DNA of 64,000 nucleotides from Inia geoffrensis (GCA_036417435.1 CM070899.1:149992237-150056236); one strand, 5' to 3'. Numbered from the stretch's first letter, positions 37,280 through 52,200 are shown. The notes: a model not told the origin generated them from the sequence alone. Numbers and translations are program-made.

Positions 37280-40200
37280 CAAGGTGCCTTGAAAAGGTAA
37301 ATATTGAGCTACCATTCAATCAGGCATACCCACTTCAGGGCCTATCGCCTCAGAGGATGAAAATGAAAAAGCCACAGGATAGCAATCCTGCACTCCAGCT
37401 ATATTTACCATATCCAAGCTTTGGAAGCAAAGAAAATGTCCATCAACAGGGGAATGCACAAGGAAGAAGTGGTCCATGTACACAATGGCATATGGCTCCA
37501 ATACCAAATATAAATTCAAATTAAAAAACAAACATAAGTAAGGAGACATCAGCATTGGGTGGATTATCCGGGCACATTCCACTCTAATTTATAACCAAGG
37601 AACACCACTGGCAAGAAGGTCTGTCTCCCTTGTTACCAGAGTGGGGAAAGCAGAAATGCTGCCGCCCTCTGGCCGTTACCTGCAACAGCAGCCTTAAGAC
37701 CTGAGCTAAGGGTCACTTTATGTGCACAAGTACTGGAGGACTGTAAATGAACCTGCCCTCAAAATGTCTTGAGGGAGGTAATGCCCAAAATATTACAAAT
37801 TGCAGCACATACTTCAGGAAAACGATATGAAGAGGTAAGCTGCACCCACAGATTGAGGAAAAAACGGACATGCCTGAAAACTCAATTTCAAGGGGTTAGG
37901 AGACCCATGCAAATCCAACCACAAAGAGGTATCAGCTCACACCAGGCAGAATAAACATCAGAAAAAAACACAAACAGTAAATGCTGAAGGGGTTGTGGAG
38001 AAGGGCATACCCTCAACTTTAAGTGGGACGTAACCTGGTAAGAGCCACAAATGAGAACAGAATGGACGTGCCTTTACAAGGTGAACATTGAGCTACCATA
38101 TGATCCAGCAGGTCCACTCCTGGGCCTATAAGCTAAGAAGACAGATTTGGAAAGACACAGGCAGGCAAATCTGCATTGCAACTCTATTACAGTAGGCAAG
38201 ACATGAAAGCAACCAAAACGTCCATCAACACATGAGTGGACAAAGAAGAACTGGTATATGTACACACGGATATTAGCCAAGGAAAAAATGACACAATTCC
38301 ATTTGCAGCACCATAGATGAGTCTAGGCGTAATCACGCAACTTATAGTTAGTCAGAAAGAGAAAGACACATATCCTAGGATATCACTTATCGGTGTTACC
38401 TAAAAATTGATACCAGTGAAGAGATTTCCACAGAGAAAGGCAATCACAGATTCATTAAACAAACTTATGGTTCACCAATGGAAAGGTGTGAGAATTGGAT
38501 ACTTTAGGCTCTTGTGGTTAAGACACATATACAAACACAGGTGAAGTATATAATCACCAAAGACCATGGGAAAAGGATGCCAGGAAGAATACACACATGG
38601 ATATGTGTAAAAGAACCACATCTTGCACACGTACAACAAGCATAACATTGTAATCAAACTTGCTGTGATAAATAAATAAAAATTAAATTAATAAAACGAA
38701 CAACAAGCAGTGAGACATAAACTTAAGGCACTGTTTCCTGGCATCTTCCATTCCAATTTACAGCCTACAACACGATTTCCATGGAGACTCTGTTGCCCTA
38801 GTAAACAGATTTTATAAAGGAGAACTGCTGCCACATTGTGGCCGTTTCACACAACAGCAGCTTTAAACCCAGGGCTAATGGTCAGTTGATACTCAAAATA
38901 ATTACAGGCCTGTAAATGACAACTGCCCTGAAAACAAATCCTGGGGTCGTATATCGACCAAAAAATTCAAGAGACATCCACAACTCAAAACGACACTTTC
39001 AAGAGGTCATTATACACACATTTGTCTTCTCTTACTTTTTCTTTCTTTTTTTTTTTTGGTAAAACAAATGGGAATGGGAAAATGCTTAACATCAGGAATT
39101 AATGAAGTCATGCAAATCCAATCTACAAAAACGTTCACCTCACAACCGTCAGAATGATCATCATGCAAAAACGTGTATAAAGAATAAATGCTGAAGGGGT
39201 TTTAGAGAACGGCGTACCCTCTTGCTGCTGTTGGGATGTAACCTGGTAACAGCCAGTATTGAGAACAGAATGGAGGTGCATTGCAAGGTAAAAATTGAGC
39301 TACCATATGATCTGGTAGGCCCACTGTTGGGCCTATCTCCTGAATAGACTAGAATCAAAAAGGCACAGGCTGGCAATCCTGCACTCCAGCATCATGTACC
39401 ATAGCCAAGAATTGGAAAAAACCAAAATGTCCATCAACAGATAAATGCACCAAAAAGAAGTGGTCCATGTACACAATGGAATATTAGCCAAGGAAAAGAA
39501 TGAAACTTTGCCGTTGGCACCACCATAGAAGGATCTAGAAATAATCAGCCCACTTGAACTAAGAAAGAACCCAAAAGACAGACATCCTATGACATCAGTT
39601 ATAGGTGTTACCTAAAATTGAACCCATAAAATTATTTCCAAGAGAAGGACACACATGCACTTAGAGCACAAAAATATATTTAACCACATGGAATGGTGTA
39701 AGGAACATATGAATTAGGATACGGGGGTTAGCAGACATGTACTGATACTTATGAAATATATAATCACAAAATACCTATGGAATACCAAGAGAGGTCTACT
39801 CCACACTCTGTAATGACCTACACGGGAAAGGATCCAAAGATGAATAGATCGATGCCTAGATATAATGAACCAGATTCTGTACACCTAGAACACACACAAT
39901 ACTTTTATCAAATTTGCTCTGATAGTAAATAAAAATTAAATTTAAAACACAAGAAGTAAGGAGGTTTAAGCTGTTGGGGGTTTGCCCTGGCACATTTCTC
40001 TCGAAGTTTAAGCCTGCTAACACAATTTCCAGGAAGGCTCTCTTGCCCCAAAACCCAGATTTGGAAATGTAGAAATGCTGCCGCCTCGTGGCCGTTTCCC
40101 GCTAAAGCGGCTTTAAACCCACAGCTAACAGTCACTGAACACTCACAAGGACTGAGGGCAGTAAAGGACACGTGACCTCAAAAAATGTCCTGGGCTGGGA

Positions 40201-41694
40201 ATGGCCAAAAAAATTAAACACAGGCAAAGGTTTCAAGGAGATAGTATGAAGAGGCAAGTTTTACTCACTCTTTTTCCAAAAAAGAAAAATGGATAACAGC
40301 TCAACATCAGGAATTATTAGACTCATGCAAATGTAATTTACAAAAAGGATTCAACTCACACAAGTCAACTACCATCAGCAAAACGTCAACAAACAATAAA
40401 TGCCGAAGAGGTTTTAGAGAACTGCGTACCCTCTAACTGCTGGTGAGATGTAAAGTGGTAACAGCCCATAATGAGAACAGAAAGGAGTTGCATTTAAAAG
40501 TGCAAATTGAGCCAGCATTCCATCCAGTAGGGCCACCGCTGAGCCTCTCACCTGAGAAGACCAGAGTCGAGAAGACCCAGGCTGCAACAGCTGCACTGCA
40601 GCCATTTTCACAATAGCCAAGACACGGAAGCAAGCAAAACGTCCATCAACACGTGAATGGATAAAGAAGTGGTCCATGTACACAAAGGCATATTAACAAT
40701 GGAAAACAATGAAACACTGCTCTTTGAGGCACCATAGAGGAGCCCAGAGATAATCACAGAACAAGAGGTAAGTCGGAAAGCAAAAGACATATATCCTATG
40801 ATGTCACTTATAGGCGTCATCTAACAACTGACAAAAATGAACACATTTCCACAGAGAAAGACACTCACAGACGAAGAAAACAAACTACGCTTATCTAAAA
40901 GGAAAGGTGGCGGAATGGATAAATTAAGATCAGGGTTATCAAAAGTATACAAATACATATTAAATATACATATCAAAAAGACCGACCATATAGCAAGGAA
41001 GGTCTACAGAACACTCTGCAATAATTTACATGGGAAGTGGATTTGTACATGAATATATATACATACATGGTACAAATGAACCAGGCTGTCTACACGTAAG
41101 ACAAAAAACATTCTAATCGTTAGCCGGGTTAAAAAAAATTAAAACATCGAACAAGAAGTTATGTGACATAATCTTATGTGGGGTTTTCCTGGCACATTCC
41201 ATTCTAATTTACAACCTGGGAACATGACTTCCAGAAAGGCTCTGCTGCTCTAGTCATCAGGTTTGGGAATGGAGAAATGCTGCCGCCTTGTGGCCATTTC
41301 GCACAATAGCACCTTTAAACTCAGTGCTAATGGTCACTAAATATTCACACTCATTGCTGGCCTGTAAATGACACCTGCCTTCAAAAAAAATCCTGGGGTC
41401 GAAAATCGGCCAAAAAATTCAAAAGAGGGCAACCTTCCGAGAAGACAATTTCAAGAGGTTTACTGAACTCACAGTTTTTTTTTCTGTTCATCACAGATAT
41501 AAAAAGGTGTGGAAAATGCTGAACAGAATTATTAAAGACATGCAAATCCCAAATACAAAAACCTATCAGCTCACACCAGTCAGAATGGCCGTGAGCAAAA
41601 TTTCTGCAAAAAATAAATTCTGTAGGGGCTGTGGAGAAATGCATACCCTCGGTTCAAACAGGAACATGGTAAGAGCCAGTAATGGAAACACAAA
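37280..41694 (+). repeat. Higher-order unit 9, hybrid without SINE (4415 bp)
   Basis: D tail 37280-37533, A 37534-38702, B 38703-39949, C 39950-41154, D from about 41155. A and the left half of B look like the SINE-bearing class (AAAACGATATG, GTCAGTTGATACTC). From about 39.5 kb many private substitutions appear, C lacks the SINE, and D has SINE-free class markers such as TTAGCCGGG near 41121. The unit therefore spans a switch between two array lineages. Confidence 0.92.
40711..40725. other. Empty SINE target site, unit 9
   Basis: A single GAAACACTGCTCTTT is followed directly by GAGGCACC, with neither SINE nor duplication. This is the pre-insertion state. Confidence 0.95.
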
Positions 41695-43159
41695 CAAGGT
41701 GCCTTGAAAAGGTAAATATTGAGCTACCATTCAATCAGGCATACCCACTTCAGGGCCTATCGCCTCAGAGGATGAAAATGAAACAGCCACAGGATAGCAA
41801 TCCTGCACTCCAGCTATATTTACCATATCAAAGCTTTGGAAGCAAAGAAAATGTCCATCAACAGGGGAATGCACAAGGAAGAAGTGGTCCATGTACACAA
41901 TGGCATATGGCTCCAATACCAAATATAAATTCAAATTAAAAAACAAACATAAGTAAGGAGATATCAGCATTGGGTGGATTATCCGGGCACATTCCACTCT
42001 AATTTATAACCAAGGAACACCACTGGCAAGAAGGTCTGTCTCCCTTGTTACCAGAGTGGGGAAAGCAGAAATGCTGCCGCCCTCTGGCCGTTACCTGCAA
42101 CAGCAGCCTTAAGACCTGAGCTAAGGGTCACTTTATATGCACAAGTACTGGAGGACTGTAAATGAACCTGCCCTCAAAATGTCTTGAGGGAGGTAATGCC
42201 CAAAATATTACAAATTGCAGCACATACTTCAGGAAAATGACATGAAGAGGTAAGCTGCACCCACAGATTGAGGAAAAAACGGACATGCCTGAAAACTCAA
42301 TTTCAAGGGGTTAGGAGACCCATGCAAATCCAACCACAAAGAGGTATCAGCTCACACCAGGCAGAATAAACATCAGAAGAAACCACAAACAGTAAATGCT
42401 GAAGGGGTTGTGGAGAAGGGCATACCCTCAACTTTAAGTGGGACGTAACCTGGTAAGAGCCACAAATGAGAACAGAATGGACGTGCCTTTACAAGGTGAA
42501 CATTGAGCTACCATATGACCCAGCAGGCCCACTCCTTGGCCTATAAGCTAAGAAGACAGATTTGGAAAGACACAGGCAGGCATATCTGCATTGCAACTCT
42601 ATTACAGTAGCCAAGACATGAAAGCAACCAAAACATCCATCAACACGTGAGTGGACAAAGAAGAACTGGTATATGTACACACGGATATTAGCCAAGGAAA
42701 AAATGACACAATTCCATTTGCAGCACCATAGATGAGTCTAGACGTAATCACGCAACTTGTAGTTAGTCAGAAAGAGAAAGACACATATCCTAGGATATCA
42801 CTTATAGGTGTTACCTCAAAATTGATACCAGTGAAGAGATTTCCACAGAGAAAGGCAATCACGGATTCATTAAACAAACTTATGGTTCACCAATGGAAAG
42901 GTGTGAGAATTGGATACTTTAGGCTCTTGTGGTTAAGACACATATACAAACACAGGTGAAGTATATAATCACCAAAGACCATGGGAAAAGGATCCCAGGA
43001 AGAAAAGACACATGGATATGTGTAAAAGAACCACATCTTGCACACGTACCACAAGCATAACATTGTAATCAAACTTGCTGTGATAAAAAAATAAAAATTA
43101 AATTAATAAAACGAACAACAAGCAGCGAGACATAAACTGAAGGCACTGTTTCCTGGCAC

Positions 43160-43175
43160 CTTCCAGGAGGATTCT
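43160..43175. other. B-deletion junction, unit 10
   Basis: Sequence from the B head (CACCTTCC, ending at 43164) is joined to the C head (AGGAGGATTCTGCCGCC). Equivalent sites in unit 1 are 1470 and about 2792, so roughly 1.32 kb is missing. The two sides are not in homologous register, and two extra bases sit next to the join. Confidence 0.85.
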
Positions 43176-43806
43176 GCCGCCTTCTGGCCGTTTCCCGCTA
43201 AAGCGGCTTTAAACCCACAGCTAACAGTCACTTAACACTCACAAGGACTGAGGGCAGTAAAGGATACGTGACCTCAAAAAATGTCCTGGGCTGGGAATGG
43301 CCAAAAAAATTAAACACAGGCAAAGGTTTCAAGGAGATAGTATGAAGAGGCAAGTTTTACTCACTCTTTCTCCAAAAAAGAAAAATGGATAACAGCTCAA
43401 CATCAGGGATTATTAGACTCATGCAAATGTAATTTACAAAAAGGATTCAACTCACACAAGTCAACTACCATCCGCAAAAAGTCAACAAACAATAAATGCC
43501 GAAGGGGTTTTAGAGAACTGCGTACCCTCTAACTGCTGGTGAGATGTAAAGTGGTAACAGCCCATAATGAGAACAGAAAGGAGTTGCATTTAAAAGTACA
43601 AATTGAGCCAGCATTCCATCCAGCAGGGCCACCGCTGAGCTTCTCACCTGAGAAGACCAGAGTCGAGAAGACCCAGGCTGCAACAGCCGCACTGCAGCCA
43701 TTTTCACAATAGCCAAGACACGGAAGCAAGCAAAACGTCCATCAACACGTGAATGGATAAAGAAGTGGTCTATGTACACAAAGGCATATTAACAATGGAA
43801 AACAAT

Positions 43807-43821
43807 GAAACACTGCTCTTT
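43807..43821. other. Empty SINE target site, unit 10
   Basis: Single uninterrupted GAAACACTGCTCTTT followed by GAGGCACC. Confidence 0.95.
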
Positions 43822-44790
43822 GAGGCACCATAGAGGAGCCCAGAGATAATCACAGAACATGAGGTAAGTCGGAAAGCAAAAGACATATATCCTATGATAT
43901 CACTTATAGGCGTCATCTAACAACTGACAAAAATGAACACATTTCCACAGAGAAAGACACTCACAGACGAAGAAAACAAACTACGCTTATCTAAAAGGAA
44001 AGGTGGCAGAATGGATAAATTAAGATTAGGGTTATCAAAAGTATACAAATACATATTAAATATACATATCAAAAAGACCGACCATATAGCAAGGGAGGTC
44101 TACAGAACACTCTGCAATAATTTACATGGGAAATGGATTTGTACATGAATATATATACATACATAGTACAAATGAACCAGTCTGTGTACACCTAAGACAA
44201 AAAATATTCTAATTGTTAGCCGGGTTAAAAAAAATTAAAACATAGAACAAGAATTAAGTGACATAATCTTATGTGGGGTTGTCCTGGCACATTCCATTCT
44301 AATTTACAACCTGGGAACATGACTTCCAGAAAGGCTCTGCTGCTCTAGTCATCAGATTTGAGAATGGAGAAATGCTGCCACCTTGTGGCCATTTCGCACA
44401 ATAGCAGCTTTAAACTCAGTGCTAATGGTCACTAAATATTCACACTCATTGCTGGCCTGTAAATGATACCTGCCCTCAAAAAAAATCCTGGGGTCGAAAA
44501 TCGACCAAAAAATTTAAAAGAGGGCAACCTTCCGAGAAGACAATTTCAAGAGGTTTACTATACTCACAGTTTTTTTTTCTGTTTATCACAGATATAAAAA
44601 GGTGTGGAAAAATGCTGAACAGAATTATTAAAGACATGCAAATCCCAATTACAAAAACATATCAGCTCACACCAGTCAGAATGGCCGTGAGCAAAATTTC
44701 TGCAAAAAATAAATTCTGTAGGGGCTGTGGAGAAATGCATACCCGCGGTTCAAACAGGAACATGGTAAGAGCCAGTAATGGAAACACAAA

Positions 44791-47700
44791 CAAGGTGCCT
44801 TGAATAGGTAAATATTGAGCTACCATTCAATCAGGCATACCCACTTCAGGGCCTATCGCCTCAGAGGATGAAAATGAAACAGCCACAGGATAGCAATCAT
44901 GCACTCCAGCTATATTTACCATATCCAAGCTTTGGAAGCAAAGAAAATGTCCATCAACAGGGGAATGCACAAGGAAGAAGTGGTCCATGTACACAATGGC
45001 ATATGGCTCCAATACCAAATATAAATTCAAATTAAAAAACAAACATAAGTAAGGAGACATCAGCATTGGGTGGATTATCCGGGCACATTCCACTCTAATT
45101 TATAACCAAGGAACACCACTGGCAAGAAGGTCTGTCTCCCTTGTTATCAGAGTGGGGAAAGCAGAAATGCTGCCGCCCTCTGGCCGTTACCTGCAACAGC
45201 AGCCTTAAGACCTGAGCTAAGGGTCACTTTATATGCACAAGTACTGGAGGACTGTAAATGAACCTGCCCTCAAAATGTCTTGAGGGAGGTAATGCCCAAA
45301 ATATTACAAATTGCAGCACATACTTCAGGAAAATGACATGAAGAGGTAAGCTGCACCCACAGATTGAGGAAAAAACGGACATGCCTGAAAACTCAATTTC
45401 AAGGGGTTAGGAGACCCATGCAAATCCAACCACAAAGAGGTATCAGCTCACACCAGGCAGAATAAACATCAGAAAAAAACACAAACAGTAAATGCTGAAG
45501 GGGTTGTGGAGAAGGGCATACCCTCAACTTTAAGTGGGACATAACCTGGTAAGAGCCACAAATGAGAACAGAATGGACGTGCCTTTACAAGGTGAACATT
45601 GAGCTACCATATGATCCAGCAGGCCCACTCCTGGGCCTATAAGCTAAGAAGACAGATTTGGAAAGACACAGGCAGGCAAATCTGCATTCCAACTCTATTA
45701 CAGTAGGCAAGACATGAAAGCAAGCAAAATGTCCATCAACGCATGAGTGGACAAAGAAGAACTGGTATATGTACACACGGATATTAGCCTAGGAAAAAAT
45801 GACACAATTCCATTTGCAGCACCATAGATGAGTCTAGACGTAATCACGCAACTTGTAGTTAGTCAGAAAGAGAAAGACACATATCCTAGGATATCACTTT
45901 TAGGTGTTACCTAAAAATTGATACCAGTGAAGAGATTTCCACAGAGAAAGACAATCACAGATTCATTAAACAAACTTATGGTTCACCAATGGAAAGGTGT
46001 GAGAATTGGATACTTTAGGCTATTGTGGTTAAGACACATGTACAAACACAGGTGAAGTATATAATCACCAAAGACCATGGGAAAAGGATGCCAGGAAGAA
46101 TAGACACATGGATATGTGTAAAAGAACCACATCTTGCACACGTACAACAAGCATAACATTGTAATCAAACTTGCTGTGATAAAAAAATAAAAATTAAATT
46201 AATAAAACGAACAACAAGCAGTGAGACATAAACTTAAGGCACTGTTTCCTGGCATCTTCCATTCCAATTTGCAGCCTACAACACGATTTCCATGGAGACT
46301 CTGTTGCCCTAGTAAACAGATTTTATAAAGGAGAACTGCTGCCACATTGTGGCCGTTTTACACAACAGCAGCTTTAAACCCAGGGCTAATGGTCAGTTCA
46401 TATTCAAAATAATTACAGGCCTGTAAATGACAACTGCCCTGAAAACAAATCCTGGGGTCGTATATCGACCAAAAAATTCAAGAGACATCCACAACTCAAA
46501 ACGACAATTTCAAGAGGTCATTATACACACATTTGTCTTCTCTTACTTTTTCTTTCTTTTTTTTTTTTTGGTAAAACAAATGGGAATGGGAAAATGCTTA
46601 ACATCAGGAATTAATGAAGTCATGCAAATCCAATCTACAAAAACGTTCACCTCACAACCGTCAGAATGATCATCATGCAAAAACGTGTATAAAGAATAAA
46701 TGCTGAAGGGGTTTTAGAGAACGGCGTACCCTCTTGCTGCTGTTGGGATGTAACCTGGTAACAGCCAGTATTGAGAACAGAATGGAGGTGCATTGCAAGG
46801 TAAAAATTGAGCTACCATATGATCTGGTAGGCCCACTGTTGGGCCTATCTCCTGAATAGACTAGAATCAAAAAGGCACAGGCTGGCAATCCTGCACTCCA
46901 GCATCATGTACCATAGCCAAGAATTGGAAAAAACCAAAATGTCCATCAACAGATAAATGCACCAAAAACAAGTGGTCCATGTACACAATGGAGTATTAGC
47001 CAAGGAAAAGAATGAAACATTGCCGTTGGCACCACCATAGAAGGATCTAGAAATAATCAGCCCACTTGATCTAAGAAAGAACCCAAAAGACAGACATCCT
47101 ATGACATCAGTTATAGGGGTTATCTAAATATTGAACCCATGAAATTATTTCCAAGAGAAGGACACACATGGATTTAGAACACAAAAAATATATTTAACCA
47201 CATGGAATGGTGTAAGGAACATATGAATTAGGATACGGGGGTTAGCAGACATGTACTAATACTTATGAAATATATAATCACAAAATACCTATGGAATACC
47301 AAGAGAGGCCTACTCCACACTCTGTAATGACCTACACGGGAAAGGATCCAAAGATGAATAGATCGATGCCTAGATATAATGAACCAGATTCTGTACACCT
47401 AGAACACACACAATACTTTTATCAAATTTGCTCTGATAGTAAATAAAAATTAAATTTAAAACACAAGAAGTAAGGAGGTTTAAGCTCTTGGGGGTTTGCC
47501 CTGGCACATTTCTCTCGAATTTTAAGCCTGCTAACACAATTTCCAGGAAGGCTCTCTTGCCCCAAAACCCAGATTTGGAAATGTAGGAATGCTGCCGCCT
47601 TGTGGCCGTTTCCCGCTAAAGCGGCTTTAAACCCACAGCTAACAGTCACTGAACACTCACAAGGACTCAGGGCAGTAAAGGATACGTGACCTCAAAAAAT

Positions 47701-49209
47701 GTCCTGGGCTGGGAATGGCCAAAAAAATTAAACACAGGCAAAGGTTTCAAGGAGATAGTATGAAGAGGCAAGTTTTACTCACTCTTTTTCCAAAAAAGAA
47801 AAATGGATAACAGCTCAACATCAGGGAATATTAGACTCATGCAAATCTAATTTACAAAAAGGATTCAACTCACACAAGTCAACTACCATCCGCAAAAAGT
47901 CAACAAACAATAAATGCCGAAGGGGTTTTAGAGAACTGCGTACCCTCTAACTGCTGGTGAGATGTAAAGTGGTAACAGCCCATAATGAGAACAGAAAGGA
48001 GTTGCATTTAAAAGTACAAATTGAGCCAGCATTCCATCCAGCAGGGCCACCGCTGAGCTTCTCACCTGAGAAGACCAGAGTCGAGAAGACCCAGGCTGCA
48101 ACAGCCGCACTGCAGCCATTTTCACAATAGCCAAGACACGGAAGCAAGCAAAACGTCCATCAACACGTGAATGGATAAAGAAGTGGTCTATGTACACAAA
48201 GGCATATTAACAATGGAAAACAATGAAACACTGCTCTTTGAGGCACCATAGAGGAGCCTAGAGATAATCACAGAACATGAGGTAAGTCGGAAAGCAAAAG
48301 ACATATATCCTATGATATCACTTATAGGCGTCATCTAACAACTGACAAAAATGAACACATTTCCACAGAGAAAGAAACTCACAGACGAAGAAAACAAACT
48401 ACGCTTATCTAAAAGGAAAGGTGGCAGAATGGATAAATTAAGATTAGGGTTATCAAAAGTATACAAATACATATTAAATATACATATCAAAAAGACCGAC
48501 CATATAGCAAGGAAGGTCTACAGAACACTAGGCAATAATTTACATGGGAAGGGGATTTGTACATGAATATATATACATACATGGTACAAATGAACCAGAC
48601 TGTGTACACGTAAGACAAAACACATTCTAATCGTTAGCCGGGTTAAAAAAAATTAAAACATCGAACAAGAAGTAATGTGACATAATCTTATGTGGGGTTT
48701 TCCTGGCACATTCCATTCTAATTTACAACCTGGGAACATGACTTCCAGGAAGGCTCTGCTGCTCTAGTCATCAGATTTGGGAATGGAGAAATGCTGCCGC
48801 CTTGTGGCCATTTCGCACAATAGCACCTTTAAACTCAGTGCTAATGGTCACTAAATATTCACACTCATTGCTGGCCTGTAAATGACACCTGCCCTCAAAA
48901 AAAATCCTGGGGTCGAAAATCGGCCAAAAAATTCAAAAGAGGGCAACCTTCCGAGAAGACAATTTCAAGAGGTTTACTGTACTCACAGTTTTTTTTTCTG
49001 TTTATCACAGATATAAAAAGGTGTGGAAAAATGCTGAACAGAATTATTAAAGACATGCAAATCCCAATTACAAAAACATATCAGCTCACACCAGTCAGAA
49101 TGGCCGTGAGCAAAATTTCTGCAAAAAATAAATTCTGTAGGGGCTGTGGAGAAATGCATACCCGCGGTTCAAACAGGAACATGGTAAGAGCCAGTAATGG
49201 AAACACAAA
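44791..49209 (+). repeat. Higher-order unit 11, SINE-free (A-B-C-D, 4419 bp)
   Basis: D tail 44791-45044, A 45045-46213, B 46214-47463, C 47464-48668, D from about 48669. A is a third subtype shared only with unit 12 (AGCAAAATGTCC, AACGCATGAGTGG, CACTTTTAGGTG). B has GTCAGTTCATATTC near 46391, and C has ATCAGGGAATATTAG. Private variants include CTTGAATAGG near 44800. Confidence 0.95.
48225..48239. other. Empty SINE target site, unit 11
   Basis: Single uninterrupted GAAACACTGCTCTTT followed by GAGGCACC. Confidence 0.95.
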
Positions 49210-52200
49210 CAAGGTGCCTTGAAAAGGTAAATATTGAGCTACCATTCAATCAGGCATACCCACTTCAGGGCCTATCGCCTCAGAGGATGAAAATGAAACA
49301 GCCACAGGATAGCAATCCTGCACTCCAGCTATATTTACCATATCCAAGCTTTGGAAGCAAAGAAAATGTCCATCAACAGGGGAATGCACAAGGAAGAAGT
49401 GGTCCATGTACACAATGGCATATGGCTCCAATACCAAATATAAATTCAAATTAAAAAACAAACATAAGTAAGGAGACATCAGCATTGGGTGGATTATCCG
49501 GGCACATTCCACTCTAATTTATAACCAAGGAACACCACTGGCAAGAAGGTCTGTCTCCCTTGTTACCAGAGTGGGGAAAGCAGAAATGCTGCCGCCCTCT
49601 GGCCGTTACCTGCAACAGCAGCCTTAAGACCTGAGCTAAGGGTCACTTTATATGCACAAGTACTGGAGGACTGTAAATGAACCTGCCCTCAAAATGTCTT
49701 GAGGGAGGTAATGCCCAAAATATTACAAATTGCAGCACATACTTCAGGAAAATGACATGAAGAGGTAAGCTGCACCCACAGATTGAGGAAAAAACGGACA
49801 TGCCTGAAAACTCAATTTCAAGGGGTTAGGAGACCCATGCAAATCCAACCACAAAGAGGTATCAGCTCACACCAGGCAGAATAAACATCAGAAAAAAACA
49901 CAAACAGTAAATGCTGAAGGGGTTGTGGAGAAGGGCATACCCTCAACTTTAAGTGGGACATAACCTGGTAAGAGCCACAAATGAGAACAGAATGGACGTG
50001 CCTTTACAAGGTGAACATTGAGCTACCATATGATCCAGCAGGCCCACTCCTGGGCCTATAAGCTAAGAAGACAGATTTGGAAAGACACAGGCAGGCAAAT
50101 CTGCATTCCAACTCTATTACAGTAGGCAAGACATGAAAGCAAGCAAAATGTCCATCAACGCATGAGTGGACAAAGAAGAACTGGTATATGTACACACGGA
50201 TATTAGCCTAGGAAAAAATGACACAATTCCATTTGCAGCACCATAGATGAGTCTAGACGTAATCACGCAACTTGTAGTTAGTCAGAAAGAGAAAGACACA
50301 TATCCTAGGATATCACTTTTAGGTGTTACCTAAAAATTGATACCAGTGAAGAGATTTCCACAGAGAAAGACAATCACAGATTCATTAAACAAACTTATGG
50401 TTCACCAATGGAAAGGTGTGAGAATTGGATACTTTAGGCTATTGTGGTTAAGACACATGTACAAACACAGGTGAAGTATATAATCACCAAAGACCATGGG
50501 AAAAGGATGCCAGGAAGAATAGACACATGGATATGTGTAAAAGAACCACATCTTGCACACGTACAACAAGCATAACATTGTAATCAAACTTGCTGTGATA
50601 AAAAAATAAAAATTAAATTAATAAAACGAACAACAAGCAGTGAGACATAAACTTAAGGCACTGTTTCCTGGCATCTTCCATTCCAATTTGCAGCCTACAA
50701 CACGATTTCCATGGAGACTCTGTTGCCCTAGTAAACAGATTTTATAAAGGAGAACTGCTGCCACATTGTGGCCGTTTCACACAACAGCAGCTTTAAACCC
50801 AGGGCTAATGGTCAGTTCATATTCAAAATAATTACAGGCCTGTAAATGACAACTGCCCTGAAAACAAATCCTGGGGTCGTATATCGACCAAAAAATTCAA
50901 GAGACATCCACAACTCAAAACGACAATTTCAAGAGGTCATTATACACACATTTGTCTTCTCTTACTTTTTCTTTCTTTTTTTTTTTTTGGTAAAACAAAT
51001 GGGAATGGGAAAATGCTTAACATCAGGAATTAATGAAGTCATGCAAATCCAATCTACAAAAACGTTCACCTCACAACCGTCAGAATGATCATCATGCAAA
51101 AACGTGTATAAAGAATAAATGCTGAAGGGGTTTTAGAGAACGGCGTACCCTCTTGCTGCTGTTGGGATGTAACCTGGTAACAGCCAGTATTGAGAACAGA
51201 ATGGAGGTGCATTGCAAGGTAAAAATTGAGCTACCATATGATCTGGTAGGCCCACTGTTGGGCCTATCTCCTGAATAGACTAGAATCAAAAAGGCACAGG
51301 CTGGCAATCCTGCACTCCAGCATCATGTACCATAGCCAAGAATTGGAAAAAACCAAAATGTCCATCAACAGATAAATGCACCAAAAACAAGTGGTCCATG
51401 TACACAATGGAGTATTAGCCAAGGAAAAGAATGAAACATTGCCGTTGGCACCACCATAGAAGGATCTAGAAATAATCAGCCCACTTGATCTAAGAAAGAA
51501 CCCAAAAGACAGACATCCTATGACATCAGTTATAGGGGTTATCTAAATATTGAACCCATGAAATTATTTCCAAGAGAAGGACACACATGGATTTAGAACA
51601 CAAAAAATATATTTAACCACATGGAATGGTGTAAGGAACATATGAATTAGGATACGGGGGTTAGCAGACATGTACTAATACTTATGAAATATATAATCAC
51701 AAAATACCTATGGAATACCAAGAGAGGCCTACTCCACACTCTGTAATGACCTACACGGGAAAGGATCCAAAGATGAATAGGTCGATGCCTAGATATAATG
51801 AACCAGATTCTGTACACCTAGAACACACACAATACTTTTATCAAATTTGCTCTGATAGTAAATAAAAATTAAATTTAAAACACAAGAAGTAAGGAGGTTT
51901 AAGCTCTTGGGGGTTTGCCCTGGCACATTTCTCTCGAATTTTAAGCCTGCTAACACAATTTCCAGGAAGGCTCTCTTGCCCCAAAACCCAGATTTGGAAA
52001 TGTAGGAATGCTGCCGCCTTGTGGCCGTTTCCCGCTAAAGCGGCTTTAAACCCACAGCTAACAGTCACTGAACACTCACAAGGACTCAGGGCAGTAAAGG
52101 ATACGTGACCTCAAAAAATGTCCTGGGCTGGGAATGGCCAAAAAAATTAAACACAGGCAAAGGTTTCAAGGAGATAGTATGAAGAGGCAAGTTTTACTCA

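Larger units (their letters stand above)
41695..44790 (+). repeat. Higher-order unit 10, B-less (A-C-D, 3096 bp)
   Basis: D tail 41695-41948, A 41949-43117, 47 bp of B head 43118-43164, then C from 43165 and D from about 44251. A belongs to a subtype shared with units 13 and 14 (ATATGACCCAGCAGG, AACACGTGAGTGG, TTACCTCAAAATTG, GGATCCCAGGAAGAAAAG). A has AAAATGACATG in place of AAAACGATATG, a marker of the SINE-free block. Confidence 0.95.
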
